Shown here: piece by piece, positions 53,073-61,017 of the stretch
Layout of the letters: the number at the start of each line of letters is the position of its first letter
How positions within the stretch are numbered: position 1 is the stretch's first letter
Assembly: GCF_040822115.1 (NCBI RefSeq)
Contig: NZ_CP162004.1
Span: 62,001 to 126,000, forward strand
DNA length: 64,000 nt
DNA from: Flavobacterium sp. WC2421
GTDB taxonomy: Bacteria > Bacteroidota > Bacteroidia > Flavobacteriales > Flavobacteriaceae
Reading direction: 5' to 3'
The notes under the pieces: generated by a model
Told to the model about the DNA's origin: nothing
Seen by the model: only the letters and a program-made list of their open reading frames with translations
Database searches by the model: none
Position numbers and translations under genes: made by a program

Positions 53073-53660
53073 ATGAAAAGATTTTTGCCTTGGATTATTG
53101 GAGCCGTTGTTATTTTAGGAATATACAGCTGGGTTAAAGGAATAAACAATACTGCTGTAACATTAAACCAAACAGTAGAGCAATCGTGGGGAGATGTACA
53201 AACGGCTTATCAAAGACGTAATGACTTGATTGGAAATTTAGTTAATACTGTAAAAGGAGCAGCTGATTTTGAAAAAAGCACTTTGACTGCAGTAATTGAA
53301 GCTAGAGCAAAAGCAACTCAAGTTACAGTGGACCCAGCAAACATTACTCCAGAACAATTAGCTGAATTCAACAAAGCACAAAGTGGTGTTAGTAGTTCAT
53401 TATCTCGTTTATTGGTAACGGTAGAGCAATACCCTGATTTAAAAGCGAATCAAAACTTCTTGAAATTACAAGATGAATTGGCGAGTACTGAAAATCAAAT
53501 CTTAACGGCTAGAACTCGTTTTAACGAAGCAGTAAAACCATACAACACACACATCAAAACGTTCCCAAACAGCCTTTTTGCTGGAATGTTTGGATTCAAA
53601 GAAAAAGCATACTTTAACGCTGTTGAAGGTGCTGATAAACCCGTAGAAGTAAAATTCTAA
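53073..53660 (+). CDS. lemA: LemA family protein
   Basis: A 195-residue protein. One N-terminal transmembrane segment (FLPWIIGAVVILGIYSWV) is followed by a long helical part: NQTVEQSWGDVQTAYQRRND, LIGNLVNTVKGAA, and the C-terminal NPFGMF-like end NSLFAGMFGFKEKAYF. LemA proteins are of unknown molecular function and typically occur next to TPM-domain genes, as here. Confidence 0.92.
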   Translation: MKRFLPWIIGAVVILGIYSWVKGINNTAVTLNQTVEQSWGDVQTAYQRRNDLIGNLVNTVKGAADFEKSTLTAVIEARAKATQVTVDPANITPEQLAEFNKAQSGVSSSLSRLLVTVEQYPDLKANQNFLKLQDELASTENQILTARTRFNEAVKPYNTHIKTFPNSLFAGMFGFKEKAYFNAVEGADKPVEVKF

Positions 53661-53754
53661 AAACCGAATTTAAATTTTTGAGTACCGATTTTTGATAGCA
53701 GAATAAAAACTTGTCCAATCAGAAATCGTTACTCTTCATTAAAAAATAATTTCC

Positions 53755-54192
53755 ATGTCAAAAGTAGAAGATTTTTTAACACAAGAAGAAGAACAAGAAA
53801 TTGTAGAAGCGATTCGCGTGGCCGAAAAAAACACCTCTGGCGAAATAAGAGTACATCTTGAAAAAACGACAGAATTAGATCCTTTTGATCGTGCTTTAGA
53901 AGTTTTTAATGAATTAAAAATGGATGAAACCCAACTGAAAAATGGAGTTTTAATCTATCTAGCGGTAAAAGACAAAACCTTTGTGATTTGTGGTGACCAA
54001 GGAATTAATGAAATTGTAGCTAATGATTTTTGGGACAGTACCAAAGACATAATGGTTACTCACTTTAAAAATGGCAATTTCAAACAAGGTTTGATTGATG
54101 GTATTTTAAAAGCGGGTGAAGAATTAAAAAAACATTTTCCATGGTCCGAAGATGATACGAATGAATTATCAAACGAAATATCTAAAGGATAA
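53755..54192 (+). CDS. TPM domain protein without signal peptide
   Basis: A 145-residue soluble protein consisting mostly of a TPM (TLP18.3/Psb32/MOLO-1) domain: EIVEAIRVAEKNTSGEIRVH, GVLIYLAVKDKTFVICGDQGI. No membrane segment. The stop codon lies 1 base before the start of the next, longer TPM gene. In bacteria the family is thought to be involved in membrane or photosystem upkeep, and the role here is unknown. Confidence 0.85.
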   Translation: MSKVEDFLTQEEEQEIVEAIRVAEKNTSGEIRVHLEKTTELDPFDRALEVFNELKMDETQLKNGVLIYLAVKDKTFVICGDQGINEIVANDFWDSTKDIMVTHFKNGNFKQGLIDGILKAGEELKKHFPWSEDDTNELSNEISKG

Positions 54193-54193
54193 T

Positions 54194-55006
54194 ATGATTA
54201 TATCTAAATCGAATACCCCACTTTTTTTCAAACTACTTATTTGTTTTTTTATTACTCAAATAGGTTTTGCACAATATACAATACCCAAAGTCCCTAGTGA
54301 ACAAACCTCTGTTTATGATTATGCTAATCTTTTAAGTGCGTCAGAAAAAGCACAACTTGAAGAAAAATTAATCCATTATTCAGATACCACAACTACGCAA
54401 ATCGTTGTTATTACTATTGAAAGTTTACAAAACGAAGATGTAAGTCAACTAGCAACTAAATGGGCTCAAACTTGGGGAATTGGAGGAACTGCAAAAGACG
54501 ATAATGGAGTTATAATTTTGGTGGCTAAAGCCGAAAGAAAAATTGCAATCAACCCCGGTTACGGATTGGAAGATCGATTAACAGCGGGAATTGGAGGAGA
54601 AATAATTCGAAATATAATTACACCTGAATTCAAAGCCGGAAGTTATTACAATGGTTTAGACAAAGGAACTGATGCTCTTTTTGATGTTTTCAAAGGGAAG
54701 TACAAAGGAAAAAGAAAACAAACGCAGCAAAAAGACTTTCCAATTTTACCATTTATTGTTATTATCATCATCATCCTTGTTCTTATTTCTAAAAATAAAG
54801 GTGGCGGTGGCGGAAACTCTGGAAATCGCGGTGGTCGTGGCCCTAGTTTACTAGATGTCATTATCTTAAGTAGCCTTGGACGTGGCGGAGGCGGTGGTTT
54901 CGGTGGCGGTTCATCAGGAGGTGGATTTGGCGGCGGAGGCGGTGGCTTCGGTGGTGGCTTTGGTGGAGGAGGATTCTCTGGTGGAGGCTCTAGTGGAGGC
55001 TGGTAA
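54194..55006 (+). CDS. TPM domain protein with Gly-rich tail
   Basis: About 270 residues from the ATG at 54194 (the frame is open from 54152, but that stretch overlaps the previous gene and lacks a signal). A signal peptide (KLLICFFITQIGFAQ) is followed by a TPM domain (VYDYANLLSASEKAQLEEKL, IVVITIESLQ, NPGYGLEDRLTAGIGGEII), a membrane helix (PFIVIIIIILVLIS) and a Gly/Ser/Phe-rich tail of about 70 residues (runs such as GGGFGGGGGGFGGG). This is the layout of the YgcG family. With LemA and the small TPM protein it forms one unit. Confidence 0.9.
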   Translation: MIISKSNTPLFFKLLICFFITQIGFAQYTIPKVPSEQTSVYDYANLLSASEKAQLEEKLIHYSDTTTTQIVVITIESLQNEDVSQLATKWAQTWGIGGTAKDDNGVIILVAKAERKIAINPGYGLEDRLTAGIGGEIIRNIITPEFKAGSYYNGLDKGTDALFDVFKGKYKGKRKQTQQKDFPILPFIVIIIIILVLISKNKGGGGGNSGNRGGRGPSLLDVIILSSLGRGGGGGFGGGSSGGGFGGGGGGFGGGFGGGGFSGGGSSGGW

Positions 55007-55109
55007 TTATTTATTAGAACCTTTTTATAAACCAATACAATGATCAACGGTACTATAAAGTAGCACCCAGGCAAAAATGCATGCAATAATTTTAAATCCA
55101 TACTAGTAA

Positions 55110-55523
55110 ATGCTTTCACACAAAGCCAAATACGCACTAAAAGCGCTACTCTTTTTAGCTCAGCAAGATGAAAATCATATTTCAAGAACAATTGAAATTG
55201 CAGAAGAGGCCAATATTCCAAAAAAGTTTTTGGAACAAATCTTATTGGATCTAAAACGAGGACATTATGTGGGTAGTAAGCAGGGTAAATTTGGCGGTTA
55301 TTATCTTTTAAAATCTAAAAACGACATCACTTTAGCCGATATTTATCGGTTATTTGATGGCGCTATTGCCCTTTTACCTTGCGCTTCTTTAAATTTTTAT
55401 GAGCGATGTGCTGATTGCACCAGCGAACACAACTGCCTGTTGCGAAGCGGATTAATCACTGTTAGAGATGAAACTTTAAAGGCAATGGAAGAAATCACAA
55501 TTGCTTCATTAGTAAAAAAATAA
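55110..55523 (+). CDS. Rrf2 family transcriptional regulator with four clustered cysteines
   Basis: A 137-residue protein. The winged helix-turn-helix (SHKAKYALKALLFLAQ, ISRTIEIAEEANIPKKFLEQ, ILLDLKRGHYVGSKQGKFGG) is that of Rrf2/IscR/CymR regulators. Cysteines at 91, 100, 103 and 109 (PCASLNFYERCADC and EHNC) lie where IscR holds its Fe-S cluster, so cluster or cysteine sensing is likely. In other bacteria Rrf2 members such as CymR control sulfur genes. It lies just upstream of a repeated element, a leader peptide ORF and a pst-type operon, all in the same direction. Direct control of that operon is inferred. Confidence 0.88.
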   Translation: MLSHKAKYALKALLFLAQQDENHISRTIEIAEEANIPKKFLEQILLDLKRGHYVGSKQGKFGGYYLLKSKNDITLADIYRLFDGAIALLPCASLNFYERCADCTSEHNCLLRSGLITVRDETLKAMEEITIASLVKK

Positions 55524-55540
55524 AAATTTTATTTTAAACT

Positions 55541-55567
55541 CTACTAATTACATAGAATTAATTGTAT
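55541..55567 (+). promoter_or_regulatory. 27-bp element A (candidate Rrf2 operator)
   Basis: CTACTAATTACATAGAATTA and the following ATTGTAT match element B (55634-55660) at 21 of 27 positions. Its right end overlaps the -7 box TATATTTG at 55565-55572 by three bases. Bound protein at this spot would block that promoter. Confidence 0.6.
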
Positions 55568-55572
55568 ATTTG
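55565..55572 (+). promoter_or_regulatory. -7 box of the leader/porin/pst operon
   Basis: TATATTTG, a TAnnTTTG match. A transcript starting about 6 bases further would have a leader of about 85 bases before the leader ORF and about 250 bases before the porin gene. Confidence 0.6.
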
Positions 55573-55633
55573 CTGAAAATTATATAACACTAACTAGTTA
55601 AAGTAATTTTTAAAATAGTGCATTTTTTAAACT

Positions 55634-55660
55634 CGACTAATCCTATATAATTAATTATAT
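55634..55660 (+). promoter_or_regulatory. 27-bp element B (second copy)
   Basis: CGACTAATCCTATATAATTA plus ATTATAT, 21 of 27 identical to element A. It ends one base before the ATG of the leader ORF at 55662. Confidence 0.55.
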
Positions 55661-55661
55661 T

Positions 55662-55763
55662 ATGAGACCAATTCAATCAAAAACTGAAGTTTTAAATACT
55701 ATAGCATTTTTAAGATTTAGAGCAATGGATTCTTTTTGTTATATGTGCCTTCGGGCATACTAA
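55662..55763 (+). CDS. Candidate 33-residue Cys-containing leader peptide
   Basis: A small ORF with ATG at 55662 and TAA at 55761-55763. It starts MRPIQSKTEV and ends DSFCYMCLRAY, with two cysteines, aromatic residues and a final Arg-Ala-Tyr. It is too short for standard gene callers. It lies between the promoter and the porin gene. Its second Cys codon is in the 5' arm of the C(UUCG)G hairpin at 55744-55759. The position and the Cys codons suggest a translated leader for cysteine-responsive control; this is inference, and its real translation is not shown. Confidence 0.55.
   Translation: MRPIQSKTEVLNTIAFLRFRAMDSFCYMCLRAY
55744..55759 (+). promoter_or_regulatory. C(UUCG)G tetraloop hairpin at the end of the leader ORF
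   Basis: TGTGCC (55744-55749) pairs with GGCATA (55754-55759) around TTCG, with one G-U pair. The very stable CUUCGG loop lies over the codons Cys-Leu-Arg. No T-run follows, so it is not a plain terminator; a ribosome pausing or alternative-structure role is possible. Confidence 0.55.
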
Positions 55764-55828
55764 GCACTGTTTCATTAGAAATAAAAAAAGAAAATAAAAA
55801 AGTATCCAATAAAGATTTAAAAATAAAA

Positions 55829-56977
55829 ATGAAAACAAAATACATACTCCTACTGATCATCACTTTTTTTTCAGTCGAAATAGTTTCGGCACAATCATCA
55901 GATGACTTAATCAATTTACTAATTCAAAAAGGCATTGTAAAACAAACTGATGCTGATTCGCTTCGTGCTGAATATGCTTTCAAACAACAAGAAGTAAAAG
56001 AAAAACAAAAACTATTTAATGTTCTTTCCAGCCGCAATATTACTATTGGTGGTTACACCCAGGTTCGCTATCAATCTTTACAAGAGCCAGGAAAGCCAGA
56101 CGGCTTTGACATAAGAAGAGCTCGCTTTGATCTAAAAGGTAATTTTTCGCCAGAATGGGAATACCGATTACAAACCGATTTTGCAATCAGTACCAAAATA
56201 ATAGATGCCTATTTTGTCTACAAACCATTTGAGTTCTTAAAAATAACAGGAGGACAATTTTTAATTCCCAATTCATTAGAAAGTACCACTTCGGACAATT
56301 TATTAGAAACCATTGACCGCGCTCAAATAAGTGGCTTAACAGGGCGAAATAAAGATGCAATAGGAGATCAAAATGGCCGCGATATAGGAATACAAGCGAG
56401 TGGTAGTTTATTCAAAACAGCTTCAAATCGTTTTTTACTAGATTATTATGTAGCTTATTTTGATGGACAAGGAATCAATATCGCTGCCGATAAAAACGAA
56501 TCCAAAGACATTACAGCTAGAATTGTAGGTCATCCTTATTCCTTTTTGGATTTTGGTATCTCATATTCAAACGGTCATGACTCATGGACTACGCCAGCTA
56601 GAAACCAAGACCAAGTACGTACTGGAGCTGATGTCGCAGTAAATTATAATGACTTTTCATTTAGAGCCGAATATTTACAAGCACAACAAGGCACTTATAT
56701 TGTAAATGGAGTAAATAGAGATCTACTTAAGGACGGCTGGTATGCGCAGCTAGGCTATTTTGCACTACCAAAAAAACTACAATTTGTAGCAAAATACGAC
56801 ACGTTTGACCCTACAAAAAACAATCCTAAAAACGACATAACTTCATTCTATACACTTGGTGCCAATTTATATCCAAATTCATTTGTGAAATTTCAAGTCA
56901 ACTACAAGCACAAAAGTGAACAAGGATATTCAATCAACAAAGATGAAGTCATCGCACAACTACAATTAAAATTCTAA
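55829..56977 (+). CDS. Phosphate-selective porin O/P-like outer-membrane porin
   Basis: About 382 residues from ATG 55829. The open frame begins at a TTG (55736) but overlaps the leader ORF and lacks a signal; ATG 55829 gives a clean signal peptide (KYILLLIITFFSVEIVSAQ). A short helical N-terminal part (SSDDLINLLIQKGIVKQTDAD) precedes the OprO/OprP barrel (GGYTQVRYQSL, DIRRARFDLKGNFSPEWEYR), ending in VIAQLQLKF with a terminal Phe. OprP binds phosphate; the ligand here may be another oxyanion. First gene of a five-gene unit with pstSCAB. Confidence 0.88.
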   Translation: MKTKYILLLIITFFSVEIVSAQSSDDLINLLIQKGIVKQTDADSLRAEYAFKQQEVKEKQKLFNVLSSRNITIGGYTQVRYQSLQEPGKPDGFDIRRARFDLKGNFSPEWEYRLQTDFAISTKIIDAYFVYKPFEFLKITGGQFLIPNSLESTTSDNLLETIDRAQISGLTGRNKDAIGDQNGRDIGIQASGSLFKTASNRFLLDYYVAYFDGQGINIAADKNESKDITARIVGHPYSFLDFGISYSNGHDSWTTPARNQDQVRTGADVAVNYNDFSFRAEYLQAQQGTYIVNGVNRDLLKDGWYAQLGYFALPKKLQFVAKYDTFDPTKNNPKNDITSFYTLGANLYPNSFVKFQVNYKHKSEQGYSINKDEVIAQLQLKF

Positions 56978-57003
56978 TTAATAAAATCCCCAAAATAAAT
57001 AAA

Positions 57004-57951
57004 ATGAAAACAAATAAAATCACATTAGTAGCCGTAATAATTTTAGTATTGGCAAATGCGACCGCTTCAAAAGTAGCGGCACAAGATTTAAAAGGAAATA
57101 TCAGTATCTCTGGAGCATTTGCTTTGTATCCCATTACAGTAAAATGGGCAGAAGAATTCAAAAAAATCAATCCAAATGTAAAAATTGACATTCAAGCAGG
57201 AGGAGCTGGAAAAGGAATAACTGATGTACTTTCTAAAGTAACAGATATTGGTTTAGTATCTCGTGATCTAAATGCGGCAGAGTTTAAAAAAGGAGCTTTT
57301 GCCATTGCTGTAACTAAAGATGCTGTGATACCTACAATAAGTGCGACGAGTCCATACAAAAAAGTACTGTATGAAAAAGGAGTTAAAAAAGAGGCATTTA
57401 ACCACATCTTTATTACTGGAAAATACAAAACATGGAATAACTTAGGTTTTAAAAGCGAAGCTCCAATACATGTTTATACTAGATCTGATGCATCAGGAGC
57501 AGCTGAAACTTGGGCTAAATATTTCAATAAAAAACAGGAAGATTTACAAGGTGTGGCTGTTTTTGGTGATCCAGGTTTAGCACAGGCAGTAAAAAGAGAT
57601 CCTTCTGGATTAGGGTTCAATAATATCGTGTATATCTATGATACCAAAACAAATAAACCAACAAATGGAGTTGTTCCAGTACCAATAGATTTGAATAACA
57701 ATGGAAAATTAGATCCAGATGAGAATTTTTATGATGATATCGATCAATTAATTGCGGCTATTGTTAGTGGAAAATATCCATCGCCTCCCGCTAGAGATTT
57801 ATATTTTGTGACTGTAAATAAACCTACTAATCCAATCGTAAAAGAATTTATAAAATACATTCTTACTGATGGACAGAAATTTGTTCAAGAAGCAGGATAT
57901 ATTAAGTTTTCAAAAGAAAAAATCGCTAAAGAGTTAGAGAAAGTAAAATAA
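57004..57951 (+). CDS. pstS: PstS-like oxyanion-binding protein
   Basis: A 315-residue periplasmic protein with a signal peptide (about 1-27, VAAQ-DLKG). It belongs to the PstS group of ABC binding proteins: SISGAFALYPI (35-43) and DIQAGGAGKGITDVLS (62-77) fit strand-loop elements that hold the anion. The third loop reads YTRSDASGAAETW (158-170). PstS proteins usually have SDGSGTT there, so two Thr hydroxyls are missing. NNNGKLDPDENFYDD looks like a calcium-binding DxNxDG-like loop. Phosphate is the default guess, but the altered pocket and the Rrf2/Cys context make sulfate or another oxyanion possible. Confidence 0.82.
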   Translation: MKTNKITLVAVIILVLANATASKVAAQDLKGNISISGAFALYPITVKWAEEFKKINPNVKIDIQAGGAGKGITDVLSKVTDIGLVSRDLNAAEFKKGAFAIAVTKDAVIPTISATSPYKKVLYEKGVKKEAFNHIFITGKYKTWNNLGFKSEAPIHVYTRSDASGAAETWAKYFNKKQEDLQGVAVFGDPGLAQAVKRDPSGLGFNNIVYIYDTKTNKPTNGVVPVPIDLNNNGKLDPDENFYDDIDQLIAAIVSGKYPSPPARDLYFVTVNKPTNPIVKEFIKYILTDGQKFVQEAGYIKFSKEKIAKELEKVK

Positions 57952-58040
57952 ATAAATCGTTTCATATTCCCTTTAGCAATAATGGAAAGAACTTATAATT
58001 CCTTCTACAATCGAACTAATTGGAGTTTAAATAGTAAAAA

Positions 58041-58934
58041 ATGAAAAACATACGACTCCTGAAAGACAGTGCATTGAGCAAACTATTTTTAGTACTGACA
58101 CTATTATCAATTTCTACAGTACTATTTATAGGTTTGGGTTTGTTTTACAAATCTTTCCCTCTATTAAAAACACATTCTTTGACTAATTTACTATTTTCAT
58201 CAGAATGGAAACCTTTCAAAGAAGCCTTCGGATTTTATCCTTTTATTATTGGAACACTATGGGTAACGGCAATAGCAATATGTATCGCATTGCCACTATC
58301 AATACTTACGGCAATCTTTCTTTCAGAATATGCTCCAATAAAAATCCGGAAATTGATTTTGCCGCTTATTGAATTATTATCAGGAATACCACCTGTTCTT
58401 TTTGGAGTTTGGGGCGTGCTGGTTATCGTTCCATTAATACAAGATAAGATAGCGCCTCATTTTATAACATTCACAACAGGATATTCTATACTGGCAGGAG
58501 GGATTGTATTGGCCATTATGATTTTTCCGCTTATTATCAGTATTCTGATAGAAGTGTTTGATAATGTTCCGCAAGAACTAAGAGATGCTTCATTAGCTCT
58601 GGGTGCAACAAAATGGCAAACCACAAAAAAAGTACTTCTTAGAAAAACATCTGATGGGATAATAGCGGGAGTAGTTCTGGCCATTTCCAGAGCATTTGGA
58701 GAAACTATCGCCGTATTAATGGTTTGTGGAAACTTAGCACAAGTCCCAAATACGGTTTTTGATTCAGGATATCCTTTGCCCGCACTTATTGCTAATAATT
58801 ATGGAGAAATGATGTCGATTCCTATGTATGACTCGGCACTAATGTTTGCTGCATTACTCCTATTTGTCATTATCTTTTTGTTTAATGCCCTGTCTAGAAT
58901 TATTTTATTCCGAATTGAAAAAAGAACCAATTAA
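58041..58934 (+). CDS. pstC: PstC-like ABC permease
   Basis: A 297-residue inner-membrane permease with six predicted helices. The PstC pattern is seen: TLWVTAIAICIALPLSIL at the start of the core, LPLIELLSGIPPVLFGVWG, and the cytoplasmic EAA loop DASLALGATKWQTTKKVLLR. It pairs with PstA to form the transport channel. 89 bases separate it from pstS; same strand and same unit. Confidence 0.9.
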   Translation: MKNIRLLKDSALSKLFLVLTLLSISTVLFIGLGLFYKSFPLLKTHSLTNLLFSSEWKPFKEAFGFYPFIIGTLWVTAIAICIALPLSILTAIFLSEYAPIKIRKLILPLIELLSGIPPVLFGVWGVLVIVPLIQDKIAPHFITFTTGYSILAGGIVLAIMIFPLIISILIEVFDNVPQELRDASLALGATKWQTTKKVLLRKTSDGIIAGVVLAISRAFGETIAVLMVCGNLAQVPNTVFDSGYPLPALIANNYGEMMSIPMYDSALMFAALLLFVIIFLFNALSRIILFRIEKRTN

Positions 58935-58944
58935 ATCCATCAAG

Positions 58945-59784
58945 ATGAGAAAATTAGAAGAAAATATAGTTAAGTTTTTGATGGTACTCAGTACATTCAT
59001 CATCAGTAGTACTTTGTTCCTGATATTGTATACCATTTTTTCAAAAGGTATCGGATCCTTGAGTTGGGACATGATTTCAAAAATTCCAGAAGGAGGATTT
59101 TACATTGGTAAAGGAGGAGGAATTCTGAATGCTATAATTGGGTCCATATACATCACTATTGGCGCTACATTTCTAGGTCTATTAATCAGCATTCCTGTTG
59201 TAATTTACATCAATGTTTATGCAAATAAAAACTCGCTCTTAGCTAACATTACGAGATTGAGTTATGATATTTTATTTGGAATTCCATCGATTGTTTATGG
59301 AGCCTTTGGATTTGCCATCATGGTATATATGGGATTAAAAACCTCATTAATAGCGGGTATTATAACAGTAACCTTATTAATAATCCCCATACTTGTACGA
59401 GCCATAGATGAAGCGGTACGGGTTATTCCTGAAGAAATGAGCAGTGCGGTTTATTCCCTTGGAGGAACACGTTATGAAACAGCCAAAATTTTATTGCGAC
59501 AATCTATTCCTGGAATCATAACCGCTATTTTATTATCATTTGGTAGAGCAATTGGTGATGCAGCTTGTGTACTTTTCACTGCTGGTTTTACAGATAGTAT
59601 TCCAACTTCACTTGATCAACCTGCAGCAACACTGCCACTATCCATATTTTTTCAATTAAGCAGTCCAATACAAGAAGTCCAAAACAGAGCCTATGCATCA
59701 GCAGTTATATTAACTATAATAGTTCTGGTTATAAGTATCTCAGCAAAAATAATAAGCAAAAATCTTTCAAAAAATAAAATATGA
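58945..59784 (+). CDS. pstA: PstA-like ABC permease
   Basis: About 279 residues from the ATG at 58945. The frame is open back to 58846, inside pstC, but the ATG 10 bases after the pstC stop fits the family. It has six helices, LSYDILFGIPSIVYGAFGFA and the EAA loop SSAVYSLGGTRYETAKILLR followed by GIITAILLSFGRAIGDAA. Its stop overlaps the pstB ATG (ATGA, 59781-59784), so translation is coupled. Confidence 0.9.
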   Translation: MRKLEENIVKFLMVLSTFIISSTLFLILYTIFSKGIGSLSWDMISKIPEGGFYIGKGGGILNAIIGSIYITIGATFLGLLISIPVVIYINVYANKNSLLANITRLSYDILFGIPSIVYGAFGFAIMVYMGLKTSLIAGIITVTLLIIPILVRAIDEAVRVIPEEMSSAVYSLGGTRYETAKILLRQSIPGIITAILLSFGRAIGDAACVLFTAGFTDSIPTSLDQPAATLPLSIFFQLSSPIQEVQNRAYASAVILTIIVLVISISAKIISKNLSKNKI

Positions 59785-60542
59785 TCATTCAACCACATAT
59801 TAGTATACAAAACTTAAACGTACACATTGGAGAAAACCACATCCTTAAAAACATCAATCTGGATATTCCTGATAAAAAAGTAACGTCATTAATTGGCCCT
59901 TCTGGATGTGGAAAAACAACGCTTTTAAAAACCATGAACCGATTGCTAGACCGACAAACCGATGTACGTGTAGAAGGAAAAGTTTTAGTTGATGGCGAAA
60001 ACATCTATGATCCAAAAATTGAAGTTACACACATTAGAAAAAAAATGGGATTACTCTCTCAAAGACCTTTTCCATTACCAATGAATATCTATGACAATAT
60101 TGCCTATGGGCAACGAATTCATGGAAATAATAACAAAAAAGAATTAGATGAAATTGTAGAAAAACAACTTCGGGCTGTAAATCTTTGGGATGAAGTCAAA
60201 GACCGATTAAAATCGCCTGCGACACGTTTATCCATAGGGCAACAACAACGATTGTGTTTAGCAAGAGGACTTGCTATTGAACCCGAAATCATTTTGGGTG
60301 ACGAGCCAACCTCAGCATTGGATCCCATTTCTACACAACATATAGAAGAATTGTTTTTGCAGCTTAAGGACAAATATACCATTGTATTGGTAACACATAT
60401 CCTTCGACAAGCACGCAGGGTTTCTGACTATATTGGTTTTGTGTATATGGGTGAAATTATTGAATTTGGTCCTACCGAGGAAATATTATTAAACCCGAAA
60501 GAAAAATTGACTAAGGACTATGTAAAAGGTTTTTTGAGTTAG
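59781..60542 (+). CDS. pstB: PstB-like ABC ATPase
   Basis: A 253-residue ABC ATPase. Walker A is GPSGCGKTTLLKTMNR (about 39-54), the Q-loop is LLSQRPFPLPMNIYDNIAYG, the signature is LSIGQQQRLCLARG (the common LSGGQ with Ile for the first Gly) and Walker B is IILGDEPTSALDPIST, followed by the switch His in VLVTH. The wording of the Q-loop (FPLPMNIYDNIAYG) and LDPIST are those of PstB. It powers the PstCA channel. No phoU follows. The operon seems to end here. Confidence 0.92.
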   Translation: MIIQPHISIQNLNVHIGENHILKNINLDIPDKKVTSLIGPSGCGKTTLLKTMNRLLDRQTDVRVEGKVLVDGENIYDPKIEVTHIRKKMGLLSQRPFPLPMNIYDNIAYGQRIHGNNNKKELDEIVEKQLRAVNLWDEVKDRLKSPATRLSIGQQQRLCLARGLAIEPEIILGDEPTSALDPISTQHIEELFLQLKDKYTIVLVTHILRQARRVSDYIGFVYMGEIIEFGPTEEILLNPKEKLTKDYVKGFLS

Positions 60543-60590
60543 ATTGTAGCGTTAAAATCCACAGTTTTGTATTTAAAATTAACATATTGA

Positions 60591-60612
60591 TTATAAGTTA
60601 TTTAACTTATAA
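60591..60612. repeat. Perfect 10-bp inverted repeat before the small membrane protein gene
   Basis: TTATAAGTTA (60591-60600), TT, TAACTTATAA (60603-60612). It has no T-run and a 2-base loop, so it may be an operator for the gene at 60652 or a weak hairpin after pstB. A TAACTTTA box variant follows at 60629-60636. Confidence 0.5.
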
Positions 60613-60651
60613 AAAAGTGCGTTTATCGTAACTTTAATAGAAAACAAAGCC

Positions 60652-60879
60652 ATGAAAAATTTTGCAATTCAACTCGTGTGGTTTACCACTTTGTATGTAT
60701 TTATTTTTGCCGGTTTATGTCAATTCAACATCCCATTAGCGGTATTAATCAGTTTACTCATTTTTGGACATTTACTAATACTCTTTATGGTTTATACGGT
60801 TCTCAAAGATAAATACACCACTACAAAAACCTTTAAAGACTGGTATGAAGATCATCCCATGGACACTTTGGATGAGTAG
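60652..60879 (+). CDS. Small membrane protein (75 residues), unknown
   Basis: Two hydrophobic helices (about 5-25 and 29-50) are followed by a polar tail ending KDWYEDHPMDTLDE. I do not recognise the family. The ATG is preceded by a TAACTTTA box variant and the gene ends in a clear terminator, which supports it as a real gene. Role unknown. Confidence 0.65.
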   Translation: MKNFAIQLVWFTTLYVFIFAGLCQFNIPLAVLISLLIFGHLLILFMVYTVLKDKYTTTKTFKDWYEDHPMDTLDE

Positions 60880-60955
60880 AAACACCATTAGTTTCATTAA
60901 AGGTATTGATGTAAGAATGCGGCTCAGCTGCTGCTATTTTTGCTATAGGAATAAT

Positions 60956-61000
60956 GGAAGAAGGCATTAAAGTTTCACTACATGCCTTCTTCCTTTTTTT
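60956..61000 (+). terminator. Terminator of the 75-residue membrane protein gene
   Basis: GGAAGAAGGCAT (60956-60967) pairs with ATGCCTTCTTCC (60982-60993), followed by seven T. Confidence 0.88.
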
Positions 61001-61017
61001 ATTGCAAAGATCAAAAA

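Noticed and set aside
54646..55221. Long proline-rich ORF on the minus strand (191 residues)
   Set aside because: It is the antisense of the Gly-rich tail of the TPM protein; GGC/GGT repeats read backwards give proline runs. No start context and no homology expected.
55736..55828. N-terminal extension of the porin gene from TTG 55736
   Set aside because: The added 31 residues are hydrophilic, would bury the signal peptide and overlap the leader ORF in another frame.
58846..58944. Upstream extension of pstA into pstC
   Set aside because: The residues are the pstC end read in another frame; the ATG 10 bases after the pstC stop is the natural start.
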